51,863 nt of DNA, taken from assembly GCA_902776565.1 (NCBI GenBank), contig CACYQN010000018.1, forward strand, positions 1-51,863, given 5' to 3'. The position numbers and the translations under genes were made by a program. How positions within the stretch are numbered: the first letter of the stretch is position 1; each line of letters begins with the position of its first letter. The notes under the pieces are model-generated. The model was not told where the DNA came from and did no database searches. It saw only the letters and a list, made by a program, of their open reading frames with translations. This document shows, in pieces, positions 27,506 through 37,171 of the stretch. This DNA is from an uncultured Bacteroidia bacterium (lineage in GTDB: Bacteria; Bacteroidota; Bacteroidia; Bacteroidales; ML635J-15).

Positions 27506-28735
27506 TTATTTGATACCCAAGTTCTTCTTTATATCCTTTGGCAAAGCGTCCTTGTGAACGACGATGTTCATAGTTTTGTATCTGACGTAAGCCTTGCTAG
27601 CGTAGAACATACCCTTGTATTCGCCGTATTCACCCCAGCTGTTCTTTACCATGTAGTATTCGTTGCCGGTCTGGTCCTTTGCGGTTCCGTAGATAACCAT
27701 TCCGTGGTCGTCTGTAGTTTCCCAGTTGTCGAATGCTGCCTGGCGTTCTTCCTGAGTTACCCAGCGCTGTGGAGTCGGGTGCTTAGCGGCTTCGTCGGCA
27801 ATCTGCTTTGCGCTCATGCCTGTCCAGTGAGCCATATCGCTGCCCTTCATGCTAGCTGCTTCGGCGTTGGTTTCGGGCAATACGCAGAATCCCTTGCGAG
27901 TACCAATCTTGAATCCTTGTTCGCTTACGTCGGCACCCCAAGCAACGGTGTAGCCGTTTTCGATAGCGTTGTCAAAAATTCTCATCATTTCGTCGATGGT
28001 GACATTGTAGCACTGCGACCATCTCCAGTTGTCCTGAATTTCGAGAACGAACTTCTCGTTGAACGGATGGTGAGTGTATGAAGTTATTGATACATAGTCG
28101 TCTGGGTTGAGACCAAGTGACTGGTAGAATGACATTGGGGTGTATTCGCGTCCCTTGTAGTTGAACTTTTCGGGGCACTTGCCAAGGTAAACCTCGTGGA
28201 TGGCCTTTATTGCCTTGAGCCACAAAGTCTGGTTTGCCGAATCTTTCTGCAGGCTCTTGTGGTCGCCCTTTGCGATAGCCTTTACAACTGCATCCGACAC
28301 AGCCGAAAGTTCTGTGTGGTCAGACAGTGTGTCGCCGTACATAACGCCTGGACGCATTTCCTCTTCGGGAACAAGTCCGAAATGCGACATGCCATATATT
28401 ACATCGTAGAACGAACCGCCCTGTGAGAACGATACGTCACCGTGGGTACGAACAGCAGCCTGTGCGCGGTCAATATAAGTGTTTGAAACTATGAACATTT
28501 CCGAGAAGTCGTATTCGCCCTTGCCCATACGGAGCAATTCAGCCTCGATGAAACCAAGTCCCGAATAGCACCAGCAAGTTCCGGCGCGGTTCTGGTCCTT
28601 TACCGAGGTGATAGGAATTTCCTTCACATTGGTGAATACATAACCTTCATCTTCTTTCTCTTCTTTTTCCTGTGCCCAGAGGTTCGTTGAAATCAACGCG
28701 ATACCGAGCAATGCAATAATAACTTTTTTATTCAT
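27506..28735 (-). CDS. C1B family cysteine aminopeptidase (bleomycin hydrolase/PepC-like), exported
   Basis: A 409-residue papain-fold peptidase. Residues 1-22 are a signal peptide (ending NLWAQ), unusual for the classical cytoplasmic PepC but common in Bacteroidetes members. The catalytic Cys54 is in AGTCWCYSG with Gln48 as oxyanion residue, the His in TDDHGMVIYG near 340, the Asn in MVKNSWGEYG near 362. The C-terminal IVVHKDALP and final Lys fit aminopeptidase C proteins, whose C-terminus restricts the active site. Single gene, probably periplasmic peptide degradation together with the S46 enzyme. Confidence 0.92.
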   Translation of the reverse strand: MNKKVIIALLGIALISTNLWAQEKEEKEDEGYVFTNVKEIPITSVKDQNRAGTCWCYSGLGFIEAELLRMGKGEYDFSEMFIVSNTYIDRAQAAVRTHGDVSFSQGGSFYDVIYGMSHFGLVPEEEMRPGVMYGDTLSDHTELSAVSDAVVKAIAKGDHKSLQKDSANQTLWLKAIKAIHEVYLGKCPEKFNYKGREYTPMSFYQSLGLNPDDYVSITSYTHHPFNEKFVLEIQDNWRWSQCYNVTIDEMMRIFDNAIENGYTVAWGADVSEQGFKIGTRKGFCVLPETNAEAASMKGSDMAHWTGMSAKQIADEAAKHPTPQRWVTQEERQAAFDNWETTDDHGMVIYGTAKDQTGNEYYMVKNSWGEYGEYKGMFYASKAYVRYKTMNIVVHKDALPKDIKKNLGIK

Positions 28736-28824
28736 ATTAACTTTATTAATTGTTTGTAATTTTGTGTTTTTCAGTTACTTAAATTTGATGTATATACTAT
28801 TAATCCATTACAATTTATTCGTTT

Positions 28825-28832
28825 CAAAAATA
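28825..28832 (-). promoter_or_regulatory. Candidate -7 promoter box for the C1B peptidase gene
   Basis: On the minus strand this reads TATTTTTG, matching TAnnTTTG. It predicts a leader of about 85 bases. Confidence 0.4.
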
Positions 28833-28930
28833 AGCAATGATTTTTATGCTAAAATAAATAAATTGTTAATAAATAGTCAAGATTCGATAAGGAAATGGTT
28901 GATGGCGTTTGAAATTTAAATAGCTGAGTA

Positions 28931-31900
28931 TTAGTATAGTATTGAAAGCGGTCCTGAATATGTGTTATGTCCTTCGCCCAATTCTACGACATAGAAGTAT
29001 GTTCCTGCGGGGACTTTTTTGCCTCGATATTCTCCGTTCCAGTATTCGGAAGTGCCGTTTCCTTCGTACATTTTCTGTCCCCAACGGTTATATACAAAGA
29101 TTTTTGCATCGGGGTACATGTCGATGTGTGTGATTTCCCAAGTATCGTTTATTCCGTCGTCGTTGGGGGTGAATACGTTCGGAACGTGGATACATTCGTT
29201 AAGGTTTTCGGGTATTCTTATGTTTTTCAGCGAGTATGAGCATCCGCTTGCGTCAGTAACTATCAAGTGGTATGTTCCCGACCTTAGTCCAGTAATTGCA
29301 GGATTGTCGGCAATAGGTTGTTCGCTGATAGCATCGGTAGTTACATAGTATGGTGGATGTCCGCCTATTGCGGTAACGTGTATTTCACCGTCGGAGGCTT
29401 CCTTGCAGCTTGTCTTTACTATTTCGGACTCTGCCAAAAGTCTTTCTGGGCTGTTTATGGTGACTTCGGCGCGGGCCGTGCAGTTTCTGGCATCTCTTAT
29501 GTAAACTACATGATGTCCGGCCGAAACTTGATTCAAGATGTTGGAAGTTGTGCTTTCCGACATATACTCGTTCAGCGCATAGGAATAAGGTGCAGTTCCT
29601 CCTGAAACAGAAACGGTTATCTTTCCGTCGTTGCCAGCATAGCAGGTTACGTCGGTTGCGGTTGCGCTGGCGTTGATTTCTGTCGGCTGTATTATTGTAT
29701 ATGAGCGGTTTGCCACGCATCCGTGTGCATCGGATACCGTCAGGTTGTAGGTTCCGGAGCAAAGTTCGGTCAACTCGGGCATGTCAAAACCTGTGCTCCA
29801 TCTGTATGAGTAACTTGGCGTTCCGCCGTTTGCTGCGACATTAATTCTTCCGTCGCATAGACCAACGCAGCTTGCATTGCTTACGTTGCTTTCGATGGTC
29901 AGGGCTTCGGGTTGCGATATGGATACGGCTGCCGTGGCTGTGCAGTTGTGGTCGTCGGTCACGGTTACCATATAGTTGCCTGCGGCAAGGTTGATGGCTG
30001 TTTCGCCAGTCTGGTTGTTGCTCCAGTTGTAGCTGTAAGGTTCATGTCCGTTGTTAATGCGACTAACAGTTATAGAGCCGTTGATGCCGTTGTTGCACGA
30101 TACGTCTTCGTGCGATAGCCTGATTGTAATTGGCGGTTCCTGTGTTATTTTTGTAGAGTCGGTCAATGTACATCCGTTTGCGTCGCTCAATACGTATGTA
30201 TTGTATATTCCTGGGGTTATCCTTGTATTTGTGAAATTTGTTGAACCGTCGTTCCATACTATTGAATATGGAGATACGCCACCGTGAGGAATTACGGTGA
30301 CGGTTCCGAACTCATCATTGCAGTATGCTTCGTTTTCGGTACGTTCGTTAGTGAGTAGTTCCGGCTCGTTAATTGTGATGGTTTCTTGTGCGGTACAGCC
30401 TTCTGCGTCGGTAACCCTATATGTGAGAGAACCTGCACTTACAGTTTCAGTGCGTTCTCCTGTGTATGGCGGTACTCCATACTGGGCGGTGACTCTTACT
30501 TCGGTCGTGTTGCCAAAGCATAGTATCGGGTTGTATGCTACGTTTATGCGTATTTCACTGGAAACTTGGTGACGAGCTGTGGCTGAGCAGCCGAATTCAT
30601 TGGTTACCGTTACCAAATAAGTGCCAGGCTCTGTAATTGTAAGGGCATTGGTGTCGTCACCTGTTGACCAGTGGTATGTTTCGCCGCCGTTTGCAACTAA
30701 GGCTACGGAGCCGTTGCAGAGCGCATGGTTGCCACTGATTGTCGCATTTGGAAGTTCGTGTACTGTCAGGTAAAGGTTTGTTATGCTGTCCATTCCGGAA
30801 GGAAGGGTTGTCGTGTGTGTGTATGTTCCTGTGGACGATTCGTTGAATCCGTTTGCGTTGTAACTTTCGCCTTCGCACAAATCCACATGTATGTCGTGGA
30901 CAATGGTCCTAATTATGACGTGGTGGTTTACGGTGCTGTCACAGCCAGTCGTACTTTGGTAGGTCTGGGTTATGGTGGTGTCGGTTCGTGCGACGAATGT
31001 CACGCCTTCGACAGTTATTGTTTGTCCATAATTGGCTTCGCTTGTCACTTCCCGTTCCCAGACTCTGCCAACCGACACATTGAAATCAACCGAGTTTGAG
31101 AAACTTGTACATCCGCTTCCGTTGGAGTTGACCTGCATGTTTACAGTGTAGTCACCTTGGTTTTGGAATATGTGTGTGGTGCTATTTCCTGTATATGTCG
31201 TTCCGTCACCGAAGTTCCATATTATGTTGTCGTAGTCGTAGTCGATTTCCGACGTGAATGATATTTCCTGACCTTCGCAGAATGTTCCGTCAACGTTTGC
31301 GTCGGTACTGCCGATTCCGTTGATGTACATTCTTTCGGCAAGGTTTGTTGCCATAGAGCCGACCGAATATGCATAAGAAACTACGTTGCCAATACCATAA
31401 ACGTGAGCAATGAAACCGTTGCCTCCTGTCGATGTTATCGAATGTGCGGCGTGGCTGATGACCTTTCGTGCAAACGAGTAGCTAGCGTTTCCTGTTACGG
31501 TTTCCCATCCTGTTATTGCGTTTCCGTCTAATCTTATTTGTGATGTGTTGGCTGTTTCCGCAACGATGTTTACGATATGGACTTCAGGCGCGTTTGAAGC
31601 AGATACAGACGGATAAAATGTGTTGAAAACTATATTGTTAATTCTTTGTTCTAAAGGAGCTACCCAAACCATTGATGGGTCACCAAGCGATGAACCACCT
31701 GCATTTTGGCTGACAAGGTACATATAAACGGCGCAAGGGTTCGACGTTTCAATATATGCAGCTTTTTCCGAAGCGGTTAAATAGAACTCGTATGTCTGTC
31801 CTGCATTTATTGTGCTCAGGAGCGTATTGTTTTTTCTTATTGTGGTATTGTTAGCTGATGCTGTTACTCTGACATAGTCTTTGCTTCTGCCCGTGGAAGC

Positions 31901-32704
31901 ATTTTGTAATGTGTTGGTAATGACAAATTTTTTTCCCCACGAGGTTACTGGATAAGCCTGTTCGTATATGTGGTCGGCGTATTGTGCGTTGGAAGGGACA
32001 TCAGTCAGGTAGTCGCCGCAGTTGACGGCTATTTTCTTGCAGTCGCGTGCTACAATCCTTGTCCCCGAAAGGTCACCGGCGCTTCCTATGGTTGTTGATT
32101 TCATAAAAATGGACTGACCTCTGTTTAGTGAAACGTTGAAAGTGGAATTTGCCGAGTGTGTAGTTCCTGCGTTTACACTTACAGATGGTGTTATGTCAAC
32201 GATTGTATTGTCTTCGGTAGCAGTTATTGAAAATTCGCTGGTGTTGATTACTGGAGGGTAGCATTGCACGATGTATTCGTTTCCGAGTGCGGTTGTCGGC
32301 AACACAATTGAACCATCGAAACTTGCAGATGCGAAATTAGATGAATATAAGGATATAGTGTCGGTAGAAGTGATTAGCAGACCTTTGTTTACCGCAGATG
32401 CTGTTGTTTCTGTTAAGTAGCACTGTGTGTGTTGCGCTGATGGAATTATGCACTTGTAGGTGGAATTTGCCCCGACATTGAAAGTTGTGGTCCAAGTTGA
32501 ATTAGGATTTCTTACTGTTACGCTGCAGGCGCGTTTGGCAGACACCATAAGGCTTAGTTCAAATCCAGACTCGCCTGCGGTATGGTCGCTGTTTTGTAGA
32601 AAAACAGCCCAGAATTCGGTTCCTTGGGTTGTAACTGATTGATGTTGCGAATAGACTATACTTGTCGCAAGCAATATAAGAATTGTTATTATATATCTTT
32701 TCAT
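28931..32704 (-). CDS. Large secreted protein with IgGFc-binding, PKD and SprB repeats and T9SS type B end
   Basis: A 1257-residue exported protein. Residues 1-19 are a signal peptide. The region about 20-450 matches the IgGFc-binding protein N-terminal domain (TTQGTEFWAVFLQN, GTRIVARDCKKIAVNCGD). A PKD domain (WNFGDGTTYTGNSTTHIF) is near 500-560, then beta modules, then SprB-type repeats (about 830-1150; CYAGNDGKITVSVSGGTAPY and relatives). The last 90 residues are the gliding-motility CHU_C/type B sorting domain (HVPNVFTPNDDGINDTWEI, YNRWGQKMYEG, GTYFYVV). Such proteins are secreted by T9SS as adhesins; ligand unknown. Confidence 0.92.
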   Translation of the reverse strand: MKRYIITILILLATSIVYSQHQSVTTQGTEFWAVFLQNSDHTAGESGFELSLMVSAKRACSVTVRNPNSTWTTTFNVGANSTYKCIIPSAQHTQCYLTETTASAVNKGLLITSTDTISLYSSNFASASFDGSIVLPTTALGNEYIVQCYPPVINTSEFSITATEDNTIVDITPSVSVNAGTTHSANSTFNVSLNRGQSIFMKSTTIGSAGDLSGTRIVARDCKKIAVNCGDYLTDVPSNAQYADHIYEQAYPVTSWGKKFVITNTLQNASTGRSKDYVRVTASANNTTIRKNNTLLSTINAGQTYEFYLTASEKAAYIETSNPCAVYMYLVSQNAGGSSLGDPSMVWVAPLEQRINNIVFNTFYPSVSASNAPEVHIVNIVAETANTSQIRLDGNAITGWETVTGNASYSFARKVISHAAHSITSTGGNGFIAHVYGIGNVVSYAYSVGSMATNLAERMYINGIGSTDANVDGTFCEGQEISFTSEIDYDYDNIIWNFGDGTTYTGNSTTHIFQNQGDYTVNMQVNSNGSGCTSFSNSVDFNVSVGRVWEREVTSEANYGQTITVEGVTFVARTDTTITQTYQSTTGCDSTVNHHVIIRTIVHDIHVDLCEGESYNANGFNESSTGTYTHTTTLPSGMDSITNLYLTVHELPNATISGNHALCNGSVALVANGGETYHWSTGDDTNALTITEPGTYLVTVTNEFGCSATARHQVSSEIRINVAYNPILCFGNTTEVRVTAQYGVPPYTGERTETVSAGSLTYRVTDAEGCTAQETITINEPELLTNERTENEAYCNDEFGTVTVIPHGGVSPYSIVWNDGSTNFTNTRITPGIYNTYVLSDANGCTLTDSTKITQEPPITIRLSHEDVSCNNGINGSITVSRINNGHEPYSYNWSNNQTGETAINLAAGNYMVTVTDDHNCTATAAVSISQPEALTIESNVSNASCVGLCDGRINVAANGGTPSYSYRWSTGFDMPELTELCSGTYNLTVSDAHGCVANRSYTIIQPTEINASATATDVTCYAGNDGKITVSVSGGTAPYSYALNEYMSESTTSNILNQVSAGHHVVYIRDARNCTARAEVTINSPERLLAESEIVKTSCKEASDGEIHVTAIGGHPPYYVTTDAISEQPIADNPAITGLRSGTYHLIVTDASGCSYSLKNIRIPENLNECIHVPNVFTPNDDGINDTWEITHIDMYPDAKIFVYNRWGQKMYEGNGTSEYWNGEYRGKKVPAGTYFYVVELGEGHNTYSGPLSILY

Positions 32705-32728
32705 ACGTCAAACTGCAAAAAATCGTTT

Positions 32729-32736
32729 CAAAGTTA
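32729..32736 (-). promoter_or_regulatory. -7 promoter box (TAACTTTG) for the T9SS type B protein
   Basis: The minus strand reads TAACTTTG 24 bases before the start codon, matching TAnnTTTG. Confidence 0.5.
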
Positions 32737-32888
32737 ATGAAAGGAATTTATAAAAACAACATTATTTTAATAAAATTTTAAAATAATTTTAAGAGTGTAT
32801 TTTGTTGTGAATCAATCAGTTGTTTTAGTGTACTGATGTTTTGTGTTTTGTTTTGTCGTTTTGAAGCCTCATATTAAAAACAAAATAA

Positions 32889-32912
32889 GGGGACATTCGA
32901 AAAAATGTCCCC
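32889..32912 (-). terminator. Terminator after the DUF2795 gene
   Basis: GGGGACAT and ATGTCCCC form a perfect 8-bp stem. On the minus strand it is followed by TTATTTTGTTTTT and lies 28 bases after the DUF2795 stop. Confidence 0.75.
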
Positions 32913-32940
32913 AGTTTCTTTTTCCAAATCGTTCTAGATA

Positions 32941-33162
32941 CTAATACTCGTCCTCGTTGAAGAAGAAATCGTCCTTTGACGGATAGTCAGGCCAGATGTC
33001 CTCTATGCTTTCGAAGATTTCTTCGTCGTCCTCAATTTCCTGAAGGTTTTCAATAACTTCCAGATTTGCACCCGAACGGATTGCATAGTCGATAAGTTCG
33101 TCCTTTGTTGCAGGCCACGGTGCGTCTTCAAGTTTTGATGCTAATTCCAATGTCCAATACAT
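32941..33162 (-). CDS. DUF2795 domain protein
   Basis: About 73 residues from the ATG at 33162, chosen because MYWTLELASKLEDAPWPATKDELIDYA is how the Bacteroidetes family begins (shown here only as its start MYWTLELASKLED and PWPATKDELIDYA); an upstream in-frame ATG at 33222 would add 20 unconserved residues. The rest is strongly acidic and ends SKDDFFFNEDEY. The DUF2795 fold is a small helical, possibly nucleic-acid-associated domain of unknown role. It lies 60 bases after the adenosyltransferase gene on the same strand. Confidence 0.85.
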   Translation of the reverse strand: MYWTLELASKLEDAPWPATKDELIDYAIRSGANLEVIENLQEIEDDEEIFESIEDIWPDYPSKDDFFFNEDEY

Positions 33163-33222
33163 ATTCGTAATATTTTTATTTCCTTTATTTTTGGGAGTGC
33201 GAAATAATGAAATTTTTTGCAA

Positions 33223-33783
33223 TTAGCAGTTTACATCCCAGAAAAAATCATCTTTTTTATTAACAGCCATGTATTTCCGCCCAAGGACGAATAGATAGTC
33301 GGATAATCTATTGATATACAGCATTATATTCTTATCTACAAATCCTATTTTACTTAGGCTGACGATGCGTCGTTCGGCACGGCGGCATATTGTCCGTGAA
33401 ATGTTGCACCAGCTTGTAACCTCGCAACCTGTAGGCAGGACAAAGCCTTTCTGCGGAGGAAGATTTTCGCTGATTCTGTCAATCTCATTTTCGATATTGT
33501 TAATATCTTTTTCGGAAATCTTGTTGATTTTTGTCGCAATTTGTTCGTATGCGGCTTCGTCGGGAGTGGCTAGGAAGGACCCGATGCTGAAAAGTTTGTT
33601 CTGTATTATATTAATGGTATCGTCGTCGGCTTTTTCGAGTCCGAAGTTGCGAATCATACCTATATTGGAATTCAGTTCGTCGATTGTTCCGTACGACTCG
33701 ATTCTTATGTCGTCCTTGTCGATGCGTGTTCCACCTACTAATGATGTGGTGCCTTTGTCGCCTGTCTTTGTGTATATCTTCAT
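33223..33783 (-). CDS. ATP:cob(I)alamin adenosyltransferase, PduO type
   Basis: A 186-residue enzyme that transfers the adenosyl group of ATP to cob(I)alamin to make coenzyme B12. The N-terminal KIYTKTGDKGTTSLVGG ATP-binding motif, SYGTIDELNSNIG near 29-41 and the RRAERRIVSL...INRLSDYLFVLGR block near 130-170 are all characteristic of the PduO/MMAB family. In Bacteroidetes it supplies methylmalonyl-CoA mutase in propionate formation; that enzyme is not in this window. A 12-base gap separates it from the BRO-domain gene upstream. Confidence 0.93.
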   Translation of the reverse strand: MKIYTKTGDKGTTSLVGGTRIDKDDIRIESYGTIDELNSNIGMIRNFGLEKADDDTINIIQNKLFSIGSFLATPDEAAYEQIATKINKISEKDINNIENEIDRISENLPPQKGFVLPTGCEVTSWCNISRTICRRAERRIVSLSKIGFVDKNIMLYINRLSDYLFVLGRKYMAVNKKDDFFWDVNC

Positions 33784-33795
33784 TGTTGTATGTGT

Positions 33796-34665
33796 TTAAT
33801 TGTTGTCGTTATTATTATATGGTAGTTCAATTGCTTCTATATTTTCTGTGGGGATAAGGTTGTCGGATGCGCGTTCGTGTGATATTACACTGTGACCAAT
33901 TTGGCGTTCAATGTCTTGACGCGCAAGGTTGGCAGCATTGCCACCGCTCTTTGCAACTTGCTTGTTTTCGTCCATAGTCTGAGGATTGCGGTGACGGGAA
34001 ATTTCCGTCGTTGCCGCTTCTGCCAATGTGTTGAGTGCAAGTTCGAGAGTTGTCATATTGTCGCGCAGGTTCTCTTTTGTAAGTCCTTTGTATTGCTTGT
34101 ATTCGCCAGTGGTCATTCCGCTCCATGCCTTGGTAAGTATATTGGTCAGAATTGCAAAGTCCTTTTGTTCCTTTATGCCTGAGCGTTTCCATTCGTTTGT
34201 AAGTTCGTTGCGTGTGCGAATTGATTTAAGACGGTTTTCTATCCATTTCTCATCGTATCCTTGACGGCGATAGTCTTCCACTGCCATCTGGAAAGTTAGT
34301 TCAGGGTCTATCATCTGGTCAATGCGCTGCGAACCGATTTCGGCAAGCCATTGCTTGAAAGGTTCTGCCTTAGGCGAAGGTATTGATTGAATAATGCGAA
34401 AAATTTGCTCTAAATCAGCAACATCGGTAAGCCTTTTCTTTCCGTCTTGTGATGGTAATTTCAACTGTCCCAAATTATGGGACGTTTCATTACCTTCTTC
34501 TTTTAACTTGGTTTTCAATGCACTCCAATATTTTCTTGGGCGTGGACTATCTGTAAGTACCTCTATTATATCCACCACCGAGAAATAATATTTCTCCTTT
34601 TCTGCGTCCCATACGATGCGCACTTTCTTGTTTTCAAAGAGTTGTATTGCGAAGTTGTTTTCCAT
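33796..34665 (-). CDS. BRO-N/DinD-like protein
   Basis: A 289-residue protein with an N-terminal BRO-type DNA-binding domain (about 5-110; VRIVWDAEKEKYYFSVVDII, RPRKYWSALK) and a C-terminal DinD-like helical part ending in GGNAANLARQDIERQIGHSVIS. BRO domains occur in phage antirepressors and in the DNA-damage-inducible DinD, which antagonises RecA filaments; the C-terminal GxxA..AR..IE motif favours the DinD-like group. No phage genes adjoin it. A damage-response role is inference; no SOS box was recognised upstream. Confidence 0.85.
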   Translation of the reverse strand: MENNFAIQLFENKKVRIVWDAEKEKYYFSVVDIIEVLTDSPRPRKYWSALKTKLKEEGNETSHNLGQLKLPSQDGKKRLTDVADLEQIFRIIQSIPSPKAEPFKQWLAEIGSQRIDQMIDPELTFQMAVEDYRRQGYDEKWIENRLKSIRTRNELTNEWKRSGIKEQKDFAILTNILTKAWSGMTTGEYKQYKGLTKENLRDNMTTLELALNTLAEAATTEISRHRNPQTMDENKQVAKSGGNAANLARQDIERQIGHSVISHERASDNLIPTENIEAIELPYNNNDNN

Positions 34666-34691
34666 GGTGATTAGTTTATTTTTGATATTAC

Positions 34692-34727
34692 AAAAAATGG
34701 AAACCCTCTTCGGATTCCCATTTTTTA
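34692..34727 (-). terminator. Terminator of the ptb-buk operon
   Basis: AAAAAATGG..CC and GG..CCATTTTTT form a long imperfect stem around CTCTTC with T runs on either strand. It lies 14 bases past the butyrate kinase stop. Confidence 0.8.
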
Positions 34728-34740
34728 TGTAAGATACCGA

Positions 34741-35841
34741 TTACTTATATTCCTTTACTGTGCCGGTTCCGTTGAGAACTTCGTTTCCGCAGATTGCAAG
34801 AGCAAGCATTTCGTTTTCGCCCTTGTAAATCTTTACGTTAGGAGTAATCCAGCTAATCTGGTCGGTAATCTGCTGCATCCATGGCTTGCTGTATGCAATA
34901 CCGCCGGTGAGGATGATGGCATCAACCTTGCCCTTAACAACTGCTGCAAGACGGCTGATTTCCAATGCTACCTGATAGCAGAATGCATCAACCAAGAGTT
35001 TGCTCTTCGGGTCGCCGTTGAGAGCGTCAACTTCTACCTTGTATGCGTCGTTTGTGCCGAGGTAAGCAACGAAACCGCCTTCGGCAGTTACCATCTTCTT
35101 AACCTTTGCCATGTCGTACTTTCCGCTGAAGCAAACTTCGATGAGCTTGCTGGCGTTGATGGAGCCGGAGCGGGTAGGCGAGAATGGACCGAGACCGCAG
35201 AGAGCACGGTTAACTTCAACGCAACGTCCGTGCTGGTGAACACCAACCGAAACGCCACCGCCCATGTGAGCGATGATGAGGTTGAGGTCTTCGTAGGTCT
35301 TGCCGATTTCACGGGCGTAGAGCTTTGCCGTCATCTTCTGGTTGAGGCAGTGCCAGATAACGCCTTCGCGTGTCGGGTCGAGGTCGAACTCGGGATGACC
35401 GGTAATCTTAGCGTATTCGGGACGCTCGTCAACAATACCCGGGTCGGCAATGTAGGCGCATTCGAGGCCGATTTCCTTTGCAATACTGTCGGAAATGATA
35501 GCACCGAGGTTGCAGGCATGCTTGCCCTGAATACCAGCGCGGCATTCCTGGAGCATAAGTTCATCAACGCGGTAGGTTCCCGATTCGCAAGGACGGGTAA
35601 GACCTCCACGGCCGACAACTATTGCGATTTCGTCGGTACTTACGCCGTGCTTCTTAACCATGTCGAGGATGGCATTCTTGCGGTACTCGAACTGGTCGGC
35701 GACTTCCTTGTACTGCTGGATTTCTTCGATTGGGTGCTTGATGTTTTCGGTGAAGATTTCGGTTTCGCCTTCAAATATCGAAGCCTTGGTCGAAGTTGCG
35801 CCCGGATTGATTATTAAGCTTTTATTCTTCTTTAATTCCAT
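34741..35841 (-). CDS. buk: Butyrate kinase
   Basis: A 366-residue acetokinase-family enzyme that turns butyryl phosphate and ADP into butyrate and ATP (or acts on branched-chain acyl phosphates). The ASKHA phosphate motif is LIINPGATSTKASIF at the N-terminus, the second is IAHMGGGVSVG near 190, and GRGGLTRP and GPFSPTRSGSI are butyrate-kinase-specific. The adenosine motif is ILTGGIAYS near 310. It follows the phosphotransbutyrylase gene with a 27-base gap on the same strand, completing the ptb-buk route. Length is normal. Confidence 0.95.
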   Translation of the reverse strand: MELKKNKSLIINPGATSTKASIFEGETEIFTENIKHPIEEIQQYKEVADQFEYRKNAILDMVKKHGVSTDEIAIVVGRGGLTRPCESGTYRVDELMLQECRAGIQGKHACNLGAIISDSIAKEIGLECAYIADPGIVDERPEYAKITGHPEFDLDPTREGVIWHCLNQKMTAKLYAREIGKTYEDLNLIIAHMGGGVSVGVHQHGRCVEVNRALCGLGPFSPTRSGSINASKLIEVCFSGKYDMAKVKKMVTAEGGFVAYLGTNDAYKVEVDALNGDPKSKLLVDAFCYQVALEISRLAAVVKGKVDAIILTGGIAYSKPWMQQITDQISWITPNVKIYKGENEMLALAICGNEVLNGTGTVKEYK

Positions 35842-35868
35842 AATATTTAATTGGTGTTAATGATTTAC

Positions 35869-36777
35869 TTATTTAGCTGCAAGTGCTGCAAGAGCGATTG
35901 AGTACATCTTCGACTTTGCAGAGTCGCCACGCGAAGTGAGGACGCAAGGAACCTTTGCACCCATAACCATTGCGCCGAGGTTTCCGTTGCCGAACTTGGT
36001 TATGCTCTTGTAGAAAACATTTCCCGATTCGATGTTGGGGAATACGATGCAGTCGGCATCGCCTGCAACCGGGCTGGTGAGCTTCTTGGTCTGAGCGCAT
36101 TCCTTGTTGATTGCAACGTCGAGAGCCAAAGGTCCGTCAACCAAAGCACCCTTGATTTGTCCGCGTTCCGACATCTTGGCGATGATAGCTGCATCGACGC
36201 AAGCCTGCATTCCAGGAAGCATCTGTTCTGTTGCTGCGAGAACTGCAACTTTCGGGGTTTCGATTTGCAACGACTTTGCAACCTTGATGAGGTAGTTGCA
36301 GATTGCAATCTTCTGGTTCAAATCCGGAGCGGGTATAATAGCAACGTCGCCGGCAACCAACAACTTGTGGTACAGAGGAATTTCAAATACAGATACGTGC
36401 GAAAGAACAGCCTTTGGTCCTGGCATAAGTCCGGTTTCCTTGTTGAGGATGGCACGCATATACTTGTCTGTGCTGAGGAGACCCTTCATTAGGATGTCGC
36501 CTTCGCCCTTGTTAATCAACGATACTGCAACAGCACCAGCCTTGTTTTCGTCGGCTTCCTGAACGATGCGGAACTTGCTGACGTCGAAGTTGTGGCGAGC
36601 ACAAACTTCCTTGATTGTAGCTTCGTCGCCTACCAATGTTCCTTCAACTATGCCTTCCTGAATTGCATTGTAAACTGCTTCGATTGTGTGGTCGTCGTTT
36701 GCGTATGCAGCAACCAATCTCTTCTTTTCCCTTGTCTTGAGGACGGTTAGAACGTCGTCTAATTTTTTAATATCCAT
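35869..36777 (-). CDS. ptb: Phosphate butyryltransferase
   Basis: A 302-residue enzyme of the phosphate acetyl/butaryl transferase family that converts butyryl-CoA and phosphate to butyryl phosphate. Typical segments are RLVAAYANDDHTIEA, GDILMKGLLST near 95-105, LPLYHKLL-like IPLYHKLLVAGDVAI near 135-150 and DGPLALDVAINKECA near 220. Pairing with buk rather than ackA and the short length (pta is longer here) support butyryl over acetyl specificity. First gene of the minus-strand operon. Confidence 0.94.
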   Translation of the reverse strand: MDIKKLDDVLTVLKTREKKRLVAAYANDDHTIEAVYNAIQEGIVEGTLVGDEATIKEVCARHNFDVSKFRIVQEADENKAGAVAVSLINKGEGDILMKGLLSTDKYMRAILNKETGLMPGPKAVLSHVSVFEIPLYHKLLVAGDVAIIPAPDLNQKIAICNYLIKVAKSLQIETPKVAVLAATEQMLPGMQACVDAAIIAKMSERGQIKGALVDGPLALDVAINKECAQTKKLTSPVAGDADCIVFPNIESGNVFYKSITKFGNGNLGAMVMGAKVPCVLTSRGDSAKSKMYSIALAALAAK

Positions 36778-37028
36778 GAGTTAAATTTTATAAAGTCATT
36801 AATTTTTAAGTGCGACTAAAATAGTATTTTTTTTTGAAAAAAAACTGAAATGTTAAATTTTTTTATCAAAGAAAAGTCGTTGCATAGTGTTGAAAAGAAT
36901 CATAATGATAACAATATTAATATTTTGCAATATTTTATGCGTTGTAAAAGTGTTTAAGAACATTGTTTTTGTCGGGCTAAAAGTCTGATAGTCTGGCTGA
37001 CAAATGTGCAACCATTGAACGTTGAATA

Positions 37029-37095
37029 GTCGTTGCTCGCAACGACAATACATTGAATATTCAAATCATCAACCTTTAGCTCAGCGTTAGCTAAA
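37029..37095. repeat. Two hairpins in the 394-base gap between ptb and the glycosyltransferase
   Basis: GTCGTTGCTCGCAACGAC at 37029-37046 is a perfect 18-base palindrome, and TTTAGCT at 37075 pairs with AGCTAAA at 37089 around a 7-base loop. The rest of the gap (36778-37028) is very AT-rich with no gene. Confidence 0.6.
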
Positions 37096-37147
37096 TCTTC
37101 AAATTTTCCAATCTTAAATCGTCCTTCGTAAATCATAAATAATATTG

Positions 37148-37155
37148 TATCTTTG
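37148..37155 (+). promoter_or_regulatory. -7 promoter box (TATCTTTG) for the glycosyltransferase
   Basis: TATCTTTG matches TAnnTTTG and lies 16 bases before the ATG at 37172. Its presence argues against the in-frame upstream TTG at 37145 as a start. Confidence 0.5.
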
Positions 37156-37171
37156 CGCCAAATTAATAATT